A stretch of 64,000 nt of DNA from Brachycybe producta (taxonomy: Eukaryota; Arthropoda; Diplopoda; Playtdesmida; Andrognathidae): the NCBI GenBank assembly GCA_036925085.1, contig JAUPFP010000010.1:617501-681500 (forward strand). The letters are read 5' to 3'. The stretch's first letter is position 1. Each line of letters begins with the position of its first letter. Below, piece by piece: positions 50,890 through 61,500 of this stretch. A model generated the notes under the pieces. That model worked only from the letters and a program-made list of their open reading frames with translations. It did not search any database and had not been told where the DNA came from. Both the position numbers and the translations under genes were made by a program.

Positions 50890-51515
50890 CAAACAACTTT
50901 CAAAATAAACGATATTACCGATGAAGGAAAAAAAAACGTAAAATTGTCTTTCAATGAAATAATTTATAAGAAAAATTGTCTTGTCAATTGTCACTAAATA
51001 ATTTATTTTGTGTAAATTTTAATTATTATAATTAGGGCTAGGATTTTTATGCATTTATCAAGCAAGTGTTTCTCAATTTGTGGCCCAGAGGCCAATCGTG
51101 AAGTGACAGTCTCGTTTAGATCAACCAACAATTATAGGTTTTTTAATAAAAAATAATGGTTGGAGGCTATCATTCTAGTTGACAAATGATACTAACCAAG
51201 ACATCTAGCCTCTAACTCGGCCTTTTTGATTTAAGATGATCATTTCATCACACCTGGGCCACAAATTTAGAAAAATTTGCTTCAGAAATGCATAAAAATC
51301 CGAGCCATAATTATAATAATTAAAATTTACACAAAATAAATTATTTAGTGACAATTGACAAGACAATTTTTCTTATAAATTATTTCATTGAAAGACAATT
51401 TTACGTTTTTTTTTCCTTCATCGGTAATATCGTTTATTTTGAAAGTTTTTCAAATTGCTCACAAATTGAGAAACATTTTCTTGATATTTTGTATTAAAAA
51501 GTCGAGTCCTAATAC
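50890..51515. mobile_element. Foldback element with about 160-bp near-perfect arms
   Basis: The left arm, about 50895-51060, from AAATAAACGATATTACCGAT, is mirrored by 51290-51450. The centre holds CAAGTGTTTCTCAATTTGTGG and its reverse, related to the 25.8-kb element, and the right end runs to GAGTCCTAATA at 51515. Confidence 0.6.
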
Positions 51516-51599
51516 AATCATACCTCGCTATATGGTAGGGGATGCGATATTTTGGAAAAATCGAAATCGGTCCAATATTTTAAAAAAAATCGATTTTTA

Positions 51600-51890
51600 A
51601 CGGTGTAACGAAAAATCTAAAAATGGAGATAAATCGAAAAAAAAAATCGAAATATAGAAGAACAAAATTTAATACCGAAAAAAAAAAATGAAAATAACGA
51701 AGAAAAAAATGAAAATATCGAACAAATCGAAATATTGAAAAAATCGAAATATCGAAAAAATCAAAATATAAGAGGAAAGAAACACAATATCGAAAAAGTC
51801 GAAATATTGAAAAAAATCGAAATAACGAAAAACTGAAAGAAAAAAAATCGAAATATAGAAAAAAATCAAAATATCGATATATCAAAAATC
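51600..51890. repeat. AT-rich minisatellite
   Basis: Tandem variants of TCGAAATATCGAAAAAA repeat about 15 times. The strings of Phe/Tyr/Ile in its open frames are products of the repeat and not genes. Confidence 0.75.
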
Positions 51891-52899
51891 TTATCAGCCT
51901 TACTATAACGGCCATCATAAATTATAGCTCAGTTTCTATTTACAGCCCAATTTTTTTCGATATACGGCCAAATTGGGAGAAATCACATTTGTCAGCTTAA
52001 TGTGGACCCGACCCTATACCTAGTACACACCTGATAATTTAAATGCATTTAAATGCAATAAACGTGTTCTACAGAGCCCTCTGTGAAGGGAAAACAAACA
52101 ATATGTCGTCGAATTCAATTTATTCAGTTAATAATTGAAAATATTGAGTTAATACTTAAATATAATATATAAACTATTGACAAAATATTGATTTAGTATT
52201 TCAATTTTTAAAATAATAATAAAGTCAATTTTTATTTGGTTCATGTCCTTAACTGGATTCCGTATAATTCACCTAAACACATTTAATTTGAATTCATTTA
52301 ACTCATGTGTGTGTGTACAAGGTATAAGAGCTTTTTATATTTTTGACAATAAAAATCTGTTTCTGATTTTCTATTTTGTAATTTGTAAAAAAAATGCACT
52401 ATTTTTTGTTTTCATCTTCTTTGTATTTTATTTCCCTGTGATGTAAAAATGTTTGATGTTTTAAAACCGAAGCAGATTAATTATAATTATCATTAGTGTC
52501 ATTTAATAGGGTTATAAAAAAAAGTTTGAGCCATATTGATATTTTTTTTTTCATTTTCTTTTTCAGTGGATTTGGAAATGGAATTTTAATAAATGTTGTA
52601 ACGGAAAAAAAACCCACAAAAACTAAAATGAATAAATTAAATTAATAAGCAATTTGTGTAAATGAAAAAATAAAATTCGCTTGCGATTTATTTTTATTCA
52701 GATTTTAGAATAAAAAATGAACAAAAATAAACTAAACGAAAGCTAAAATTGAAAAACATCCCAACTTTTTAAAAGTTGAACTGAAAATGCGCTAAAATGA
52801 AGAAGAAAAAAATAAGTTTTCTAAAAGTTAAACTAAAAACAAGTTAATAACTTAAAAATAAACTGAATGATATCTGAAATTCAAATTGATTTAATTTGC

Positions 52900-53390
52900 A
52901 GAAATGCATATTCAGTTTAGCTCTTTTAACGTTAGTTGAGCTTTTTATACTTATCAATTTAGCTCTTTTTACATCACTTTATCTTTTTTTGCGTTAGTTT
53001 AGCTCTTTTTTTTCCCTATCATTCAGTTTATTTTTAAATTATTAACTTGTTTTTAGTTTTTTAGTTAACTTGTTTTAGAAAACTTATTTAGCTAATTCTG
53101 CCATAAATTTAGGGGTTTGCCCCAGTAATTTGTTTGTTTCTCCATCAGTTTAGCTTTTTTTTTTTATAAGTTTAGCTTTTTGCATTAGTTTAGCTCTTTT
53201 TACATCACTTTAGCTTTTTTGCATTAGTTTAGCTCTTTTTTCCCTATCAATTTAGCTATTTCTGCAATCAATTTAGGGTTTTGCACCAATAATTTAGTTA
53301 TTTCCCCCAGCAATTAGCTGTTTTGGATCATTTGAGCCCATTTTACATCATTTTAGCTCATTTGCCATCACTGAGTCATCAGTTTAGCTC
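52900..53390. repeat. Degenerate array of TTTAGCTC units
   Basis: Irregular repeats of AGTTTAGCTCTTTTTACATC and variants, the reverse-complement counterpart of the array at 48.6-49.0 kb. Confidence 0.55.
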
Positions 53391-53411
53391 TTTTTTCCAA
53401 TCTGTCCACTT

Positions 53412-53567
53412 CACAGGGGAGAACTTCAGTTGGCTCAGCCCTTGTTATGACGACCGGCAACTTCTAATTGGTTTGTTGCGTGTTTCGACGTTAAAAAGGG
53501 CGGAGCATGTGATGTCAGACTACATAACCAACCAGTTAGAAGTTGCGTTCGTCATAACAAGGGCGTC
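53412..53567. mobile_element. Palindromic MITE family P, copy 3, truncated
   Basis: It shares AGGGGAGAACTTCAGTTGGC, CTTGTTATGACGACCGGCAA and GTCATAACAAGGGCG with the other copies. The right end is shortened. Confidence 0.7.
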
Positions 53568-53869
53568 ATAAGTTTTTTATTTTGGCATCACGTGTCTGAT
53601 GTCATTTTCTGACGTCATGGCGTTGTTTTTTCTTCTTCTTATACTACACGTGTCTAGACGTCTCTTTTCTGACGTCATTAGCCCACCTTGCACTCCTTAT
53701 TTGACGTCATTTCAATATTATGATTTGATTTGTCGAATTCACACACGCGATGCTGATCCGGGTTCTTTTATTTTTTTATGAAAACGAAATTCAAATTTTT
53801 GACTTTCACTTTTTGCTTGTTCTTTATAGGAAACGCATCGTTTTTCATTTGAGCCTCATAAACACAAAA

Positions 53870-53985
53870 GAGAACGACCAAAACTAGAATTCCAAGACTA
53901 TAAAACTCTAAAAACTAGAATCGCAAGACCATAAAACCATAAAAACTAACATTCCAAGACCATAAAACCCTTCAAAACATATCAA
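53870..53985. repeat. Short tandem repeat upstream of the BTB gene
   Basis: A unit of about 42 bp containing AACTAGAATTCCAAGACCAT and AAAACC repeats nearly three times and ends right at the proposed BTB start codon. It may form part of the 5' leader or promoter. Confidence 0.6.
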
Positions 53986-53986
53986 A

Positions 53987-56900
53987 ATGACCACAGTCAC
54001 AATAAAAATGACCAAAAAAGACCTTGAGACGCCCTTAAACGACCCAGGGGTCTGTAAATCAAAGGAACCGCAGGTCAACGAGCAGAATCAAATCGATGAA
54101 ACGCGAAAAGAACAAGAAAATTCATATTTTTGGCGCTCTTTTAATGCAATGAAACAATTTCTGTAATGAATTGAAATAGAGACACAAAAAGGGGGATAAT
54201 CACATTCTATTATTCATCGATTTATGCATCGATGTGACGTCACGGTCATATATACATGTATATTGCTATGGACTTGATGTCAGACCGCTTGATAAAACGA
54301 TGAATAACAGAATGTGCCGATTAAAAATGGCGGAAAAATTTTTTAATAATTAAATTATTAGGTTGCGATCTTCTGATGAGGAGGACAAAATTGAAAACAG
54401 AACGAAACTGGATGTTGATAAAGTGGTTTTGCATGTTATACACATTCTTCCTTGTGAATTGTGCAATCATACGCACGCAAGGTACACCCTTCTTAGAGGC
54501 TATTCTCAAAAACCTATAAACTTAAGCGCAAAGGGCTCTTTATTAAAAATTCAACCAGAAATATACGTTTTTTCAATCAAAGAACCTCGGTTAGAGACTA
54601 GATTTCTAGTCTGGTAGTAACCTTTTATAGATGCTAATCTAACCACTAGCCTCTAAACAGGTTCTTCGACTGAAAAATAATTTTTTTTCTGGTTGCCTTA
54701 AAACAAAATTACACACACAATTTACAGAGTTACAATCTTCCACGTCCGACCCAAACGGTAATATCGAATCGTGACGTCAAAATGACGTCACAACCAATGA
54801 CGTGTATATAAATCCATTGCTTGCTGCGACGTCAAAATGACGTCGCTTATTTGATATTGCCAGTCGCGCCGGACTTAGTCGTAAGATCGTAACCAGAGCC
54901 TAAATATCTTTAATACAGTATTTTTGATAGAAAAGTTTTCAATCAAAACAACTGTTTTGAGGCTAAAATCTAGAACTTTCTTGGATAAACTTAATAGAAT
55001 TATACATTTTTCAATCAATGAGACTTTTAGAGGCTAGAATTCAAAAGGTCTTTACCAACAACAGGTAAAATTTTAAAAATATATAGCCTCCAAACAGCCT
55101 AATTGATTGAAAAATGCATAATTCTTTTTGATCTTAAGTAAAATGAATACTTTCGGGAGAAATCTAGCCTCTAAACAGATAAACCAGGATTTATCATTAA
55201 AATTTTAATGATAAATCCTGGTTTATCTGCGTTCGAGGAGCAACACTAAAGAAAAATTGAAAGATTGTTAGAAATTAGAATGAGTAGCTCAATCACTTGA
55301 GGATATATATCTTCATGTTGATATCTTTCAAAATAAACTTTTTAATAGTCGATTTTTAAAAAAAATATCTGCTTAAAATGGACCATTTAAAAACTGACTT
55401 AAGTTTATTTTGAAAGATATTAATATAAATAATTAAGCTACCCTTCTAGTTTTTAATACAATTTCAATTTTCTTTCCTTTTTGCCAGATTTTTTTTGTTT
55501 TTAATAAAATAAAATCTCAAAATTCTACACAGATCCGAAAAAGAAGAAACCAAGGACTGTATGAACGAGACTGAACTGACCACTAAAGCTCAGACTGATA
55601 CAAACGAACGTTTAACATTCGAGTTCGACGAGATCGTTACAAATAAAAACGATCTCAAAAAGAAAGAAAACCGAGCTGATGAAGTCGAATCTGCAGTGGT
55701 CAGTTGTGTCGTAAGTGACCACAACATTGCAAGTGGTCAGCAAAGTCATCCTATTCCTCCTCCTCCTTCTAAGACTCAAACTCCTAAAAAAACTAAAAGA
55801 AATCTCGTTAAAAAAACAAAACCTGAAAAGGACGATGAAAAAATTCAAGTAATGTTTGTTCCGGTGTATGTGACTGACCAGGATGATGGTCAGCAGCTCG
55901 GACATCACGAGTGGTCACCATCGTCCACTTGTCAATCTTGCGAGAAACGATGTTTCTATACGAAAGCGTTCGGTTTCTTAAAATCCAGTTGTCAGAAGCA
56001 GGAAATACTAGAAATTGTATGTCCAGTTCATAGAGTGGTCAACGTGAGACGCTCGGACACTCAAAATGACCACCGCAAAGAGGTCATTAAAACGGACAGT
56101 TCAGTTTCGTGCACTTCCATTGGTCACATCACTACAAAGATCGAAACTGACCAAGAAAAATCGAAACTGCAAAAGCAGTGGTCAGTTCCAAAATTATGCG
56201 GCCATGATCAGTCGCTGGACAGTGACCAGAAGCGATTTTTTTGCACTGATGTTCAGGAACCTGACGAAAGCAACCAGATTTATAAAACTGACCACTACTG
56301 TACTGGTCGTCAGGAACGCAAAACTGACCACTACCATACTGGTCATCAGGAACGCAGAACTGACTTGAGCTGTGGTCAGCAACGTGAAAATGTCAAACCG
56401 AAAGAGTATCTCGTCAAGACTTTTCAATACATGGAAATGTCTGACGACCAAACGAAGATGGACACAACAACGGTCATCGTAGCTGACCAACACGGTCAAG
56501 ATCAACCATTGGTCAAGAACCGAGCGTTCGAAACAGCGAAATACGAGAACGAGGGAGAAACCGATATTGAAACTCTGAAGCTTAATGTCGACATTCCGAA
56601 TCCTACAATGGTCAAGAGCGAGATATCATCCGATTGCTTGACCAATGGTCAGTTCACTTCAGAACAATCCGAAACCTCGATTGGATCGTGCAAACCATGC
56701 GGAAGTGAAGTCACGATTCTCGTTGGAAATAAACAATTCAAAGCTCAAAGGAAAAAACTAAAAAAAAAACTGACCACCAAAAGCAAATACTGACCTCTTG
56801 ACCTTTCCTTTTTATGTATAGGAAACTGTTAGAGGGTAAAAGCAAGCTGGTTAAAGAGCGTGCCGAAGAAGAGGCGCGAAAGAATAATCGGATAACACGG

Positions 56901-57860
56901 ATTGAAATAAAGAAGTCGACTTCGGAAACGGTTAAAGAAATTCTCGATTGGATTAAAACCGGAGAATTGAAACTGATGGACAACAATGCATTTGAAATTC
57001 TATATTGCGCCCTTTATCTTCAGATCGGAGGTCCTTCATTAAATTTCTTTCTAAACCCTTCCCCCCCCCTCAAACAAACAAAAAAAACTTAGCACTTGAA
57101 CCCTCTCAACAGGGTTCCAAAATAGAAAAAAAAAAGAACCTGTTAAAATAAATTAAAACAGGTGTTTTTTTAAATGTTTGAACACTTGAATCGGAGGGTT
57201 CAAGTTGAAGTTCAAGTGCCACATTTCCCAGCTTGAAGTTACGCCTAAATATAAAAAAAAAACTTAGAACTTCAACTTGAACCCTCTCAACAGGGTTCCA
57301 ACATAGAAAAACTCTGCTTCAAGTGTGATAATTAAAACAGGTGTTTTTTTAATGTTGAAATCTTGGTTGAGAGGGTTCAAGTGCCACATTTTCTTCAGGT
57401 TGAGTATTAGTACTTAACTTCAACTTGTACTCTCTCAACAGGGTTCCAACATAGAAAAAAACACAGCTATAAGTGTTTTCTATCTTGGAAGCTTGGTTCA
57501 AAGGGTTCAAGTTGAAGTTCAAGGGCCAAGTTTTCCTTTTTTTGTTAGTACTAACATAGCCTTGATCTCTTTCGAACTTTTCAAATGTCAACTTAGATAA
57601 CAAAAATCCAGCAGTGATGACGTCACGCCCATAAATTTCTATGGACTTGACGTCAGACTGCTGAATGAATCGATCAATAACAGAACGTGCGAAATGTGTC
57701 TGCTGTCGTTTCAGATCTCGTCGAGATTTGTAACAATTACATCGAACGGAAGAAGTTAATCGGCAAAAGGGAGACCAACTACTTAACCGAAATTTCCTAC
57801 GCTAAAGCCGATAAGCAAGCGCACGATCAGCGACCATCTTGTAGTCAGTGGAAAAATTAA
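53987..57860 (+). CDS. BTB/POZ-domain protein, five exons
   Basis: Exons: 53987-54162, 54362-54481, 55533-56750 (boundary uncertain), 56822-57030, 57715-57860; about 622 residues, phases agreeing. Residues 1-500 are acidic, Gln/His-rich and unlike any domain I know, with CELC, CQSC and other scattered cysteines. The BTB domain is C-terminal: EVTILVGNKQFKAQRK, EGKSKLVKERAEEE, ITRIEIKKSTSETVKEIL, EILYCALYLQIGDLVEICNN. BTB domains mediate dimerisation and often Cullin-3 or corepressor binding; no kelch or zinc-finger partner domain is present, so the role is unknown. The third exon has no GT donor where the BTB domain requires one; CAAAG|GAAAAA (56750/56751) would keep the frame but needs a GA-AG intron. 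Unspliced, the frame ends at 56793. The coding sequence is packed with TGACCA/TGGTCA hexamers. The start is the first ATG after an upstream tandem repeat. Confidence 0.72.
54201..54317. mobile_element. Palindromic MITE family Q, copy 1
   Basis: Ends CACATTCTATTATTCATCGA and CGATGAATAACAGAATGTG enclose GTGACGTCACGGTCATATA and GGACTTGATGTCAGACCGC. Other copies: 57612-57692 (partial) and 60281-60384. It lies in BTB intron 1. Confidence 0.7.
55178..55227. repeat. Perfect 50-bp palindrome without spacer
   Basis: GATAAACCAGGATTTATCAT begins a 25-base arm that is exactly mirrored by the next 25 bases. It lies in BTB intron 2 next to a dominant-family palindromic repeat (about 55240-55480). Confidence 0.85.
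55240..55480. repeat. Dominant palindromic repeat family, copy
   Basis: It contains CATGTTGATATCTTTCAAA, AAGTTTATTTTGAAAGATAT and CTACCCTTCTAGTTTTTAA. It lies in BTB intron 2, ending about 50 bp before exon 3. Confidence 0.6.
57084..57545. repeat. Three-copy tandem repeat of about 160 bp in a BTB intron
   Basis: Each unit carries AACCCTCTCAACAGGGTTCC, ACAGGTGTTTTTTTAA and GAGGGTTCAAGTTGAAG-like segments. The units have local hairpin potential (CCTCTCAACAGG). A partial MITE family Q copy follows at 57612-57692. Confidence 0.65.
57612..57692. mobile_element. Palindromic MITE family Q, partial copy
   Basis: It shares GATGACGTCACGCCCATAAA, TATGGACTTGACGTCAGACTG and AATAACAGAACGTGC with the other two copies. 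It ends about 20 bp before the last BTB exon. Confidence 0.65.
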
Positions 57861-58545
57861 CAACGACTGCTTAATTCAGGCCCCCACCATTCATGAAAAT
57901 AATTAATTAATAAACAAAAAAGGCGGTCCTACCTTTTGTAAAATTTAATGATGTTTTTTCCACTTTTCCCCGATTAGAATATTCTCATTTTCTTCTTAGT
58001 TATTATTATCAACAATAATATTTGTAAAAACTGAAATAAAAATATTCGAAATTGTTATAAATTCATTTCATATTTTTATTTACTACATTATTTATAAACT
58101 TTAGATAAGAATATAAATATTTTAAGTAATTTCCGAATCGAACTTTAAAAATTTTAAGAAATTTCAGACTTTAAAATTGGAATTTAAAGATTTTAAATGA
58201 ATTTCAGATTTTAAAATAATTAGAATTTAAAGAATTTAAAGGAATTTCATATTTTGAAATTAAAATGTTAAGAAATTCTATATTTTAAAATTAGAATTTT
58301 AAGAGATTTCAGATTTTAAAATTAGAATTTAAAGAATTTTATAAAAAATTACATTTTGAAAAAAATAAGAACTTCCAGAAATTTAAGATTTTAATATTCG
58401 AATTTTAAGGGTATTTTCATGTTGATATCTTTCAAAATAAACTTTTTATAGACAAAAATTAAACAAATTTCTTCTTAAGGTTGAGTCATTTGCAAACTCA
58501 CATAAAAAGTTTATTTTAAAAGGCGTGTTTACACCTTAAATTTAT
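57861..58545. repeat. Intergenic: AT-rich minisatellite and a dominant-family half copy
   Basis: 58120-58410 is a minisatellite with about six variants of a 45-50-bp unit around GAATTTAAAGATTTTAA and AATTTCAGATTTTAAAAT. 58410-58545 carries TCATGTTGATATCTTTCAAA, half of the dominant palindromic repeat. The region separates the convergent BTB and DNAI7 genes. Confidence 0.6.
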
Positions 58546-58576
58546 AAAACGTGGTAATGAAACAAACCTGAAACTT

Positions 58577-61500
58577 TTAACAACGTAAAACTCGAACAGT
58601 TGCAAGAACTTGAAAAACTGTGTCGACGAACACGAGATCGATTTCGTTCAAAGCCTCTCGAACGCTTTCCGATCCGAGAGCAAACACAGCGTGATAAAAA
58701 TCGGCCGAGATCTACAAAAAGCAAAACAATGAAACGAAGTGTTTTACGAGAGTAATCGTGAACTGCTGAATTTGTCATACGGGACTCTCGTTGGAAGCCG
58801 TTTCGCTGAATGTTTGGCTGAGTTCGGTGATATTCAACACGGTGGCCGCATCGTGAGTGATGAAAATCACTGGCTGTTTCTCCTGTTCAAGTATTAAATC
58901 GGAACTGTCAACGAATTACCCATTATCGAATGGGTTTTTCTCGTGTGTAATTATCTTGAGAAAAACTTATCAGACGGTTGCTCTGGATTACGGCTTCTCA
59001 ACACGATCTTCTCGTGGCCGACGTTCGCGTTCCATCGGCTGTAAGAAAACACGACACTCGATGAAGCCATTGCCATCTGTCGATAAAAACCGTCTTCCAG
59101 TGGTTTATTCTTTAATTGAAAATCCCTCTTCTACTCCGATTATTATCTCTTTCATGTACAAAATAAAGAGAAACTGTGGTGTTTTAGAAACTAGAAGAGT
59201 AGATCAAAGTGTTAAGATACCTCAATAGATATTTATTTTGCGTTGGTTTCCTCCGGATGGCGCCACTGCAGTGACTGATGTTAAACCTCCATAGATGTTT
59301 TTTTGTAAAATTTGGACGCAAAAACGTCAAGCGAACTTTTTTTTTTAGAAACTACATTACGAAAAAAAAAATCAAATTGTTTTCAAAACTAGAATGATAA
59401 ACAATTATGCTAAAAGTTTATTCAATGCAAATATCTTAAAAACTAAACGATTTTATAGTTCAGTTTGAAAAATGACCCGATTTTAGGTTTTTCCATTGAA
59501 ATTTCATGAAAAACTATTTTCGACCTTTTTCAAACTTGTCATAAAAAGTTTATTTTGAAAGATATCATCATGAAAAAACCTTTAGCATTATTAATAACTA
59601 TTTTACTTTCTAAAATACTTCGAATTTTTTCATAAAACGTTCACCTTGAAAATATAAATTTTCTCCTAGCGTAGTTAAATGAAATGCAAAAAGTGGTCGT
59701 ATAAACTTCTATATAAACTTCTGAAATATTTTCAAGATTCATTCTTGTAAATGTTTGATGTGTTATACTCTCGCGTTACGATCATGCAGCTAATGCACTG
59801 CATTACAGAGTCAAAATGACGTCATAGCCGGCACCTTGTACCACAACGCAAGGTGGTACATCATGGTGTTGACAGGCATTTTGACGTCATTTTTCTGCAA
59901 TGCTGTATGCGATGAATTAGCTGCATGAGAACGTTTACGTAACGTTTACTTCTTTCTCTGAGCCAATTACGATTAAGATTTCTACTTAGCTTACTTTTAA
60001 CTTTATGTTACAAGTGTACAAATGATCGTTTTGTTTCGGAGTGAAGTAAATTCCAGCCGATTGCAGCCACTGGAAGTAAAAATGTAGACAAACGCAACAA
60101 AAAAAAGTCAAATTCCCATTGTTATGTTTTTCTCTCGTCCACAATTACAAACTTCACGACAATCGTGTACACAGACCTTGAAAAGTTGTAAAACTCATCG
60201 ATTTACTCCAATCGGCTTCTCGTTGCAAAGCACTCGATCGAGAACGCACTGATCAATCTGTTAAAATACATTGTCACATTCCCGTTATTCACCGATTTCT
60301 CCAGCAGTGTGATGTCAAGTCCATAGAAATATATGAAAGTGACGTCACACCGTTGAATAAATCGATGACTAATGGAATATGCTGATAGTGACAACATACA
60401 AAATTAGTAAATAACCACTTCTGGCGGGGTTTAAAGTGTCAGCACTTCTCGAACTCTCGTTTTTTTTTGTTTTTCACGAGCAAATTTGAGAAAATTTAAA
60501 AGTGTTTTAGAAACTAGAAGTGTAGTTCCATCATTTAAGTGTATTTCCATATTGATACATCTTTCAAAATAAGCTTTTAATGTCAATTTAAAAAATGACC
60601 CAACTATAAGCCAGTGCCATCTTAATGGAGGGGGCCAACTGGGCCCTAGCCCAGGGCCTCCGTCTAAACTAGGGCCTCAGTCAGTTGATTGTCACTATTT
60701 TCTGTATTTTTAAATCTTTAATTTTAATTTATCCGACATCAAAAACATTTTACTATTTTAAAAAAATAGGATTATTCACTTATGTGATTTACTTCATAAA
60801 AGTCCTGTTCCAATATATACAATAGAAATCATTATAGAATCATCAATACTTTTTATATTTAGAACACTGGTTCCTTGGGGGGGAAAAATGAGTTTATTTG
60901 TAAGGCATGGTTGGGGGGCCTCAAATAAATCTTGTGCCAGGGGCCACAAAAGACTTAAAGACGGCCCTGCTATAAGCAGATGCTATTTTGTCTATGTAAA
61001 AAGTTTATTTTGAAAAATATCAACAAGAAAAATACTATCACGTGATTAAGCTACCTTTCTAGTTTCTAACAAAGTTTTTATTTCTTCTGAAACGCCAGAA
61101 TAACAAAAGAGTTCGAAAACCAGCTGTTTAAAAATTCCGCTGACAAAGCAGAAACAAAACAGAAACTCAAGTGTTTAGAGACAAATTGGCGACAATTCTA
61201 AAACATTCCTGCGACTTTTGTGTTTTGTCTGCAATTTTATAAACTATTCCATGTCTTCCAGCTCAAGTCGGTAAACTTCAAAATGTTTGTGTTTTGTCTC
61301 TGTATTACGCAATATTTTGTCAACTCTTGTCTGTGCAGTTGTTAATAGTTAAGTATTAAAACAACAACAGAACAGTTGCGTAGTTTACGTTTAGGGCTAT
61401 AGATTCAAATAACAAAACCAAAATTTGTTTGTGTCGTGTCACACAAATTTGTTGTGGTTTTGTCTTGAGTTACTGCTGACAGTTTTTTCAGTTTTGTTTT

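Noticed and set aside
51580..51918. 112-codon Phe/Tyr/Ile-rich frame
   Set aside because: Translation of a minisatellite.
55612..55908. 98-codon minus-strand frame opposite the BTB exon
   Set aside because: Shadow of the plus-strand coding frame, which continues into a clear BTB domain.
60186..60257. In-frame TGA after the DNAI7 exon as a third lesion
   Set aside because: A usable donor GGA|GTAAAT at 60207/60206 removes the stop in phase, so the TGA is probably intronic; left out of the pseudogene argument.
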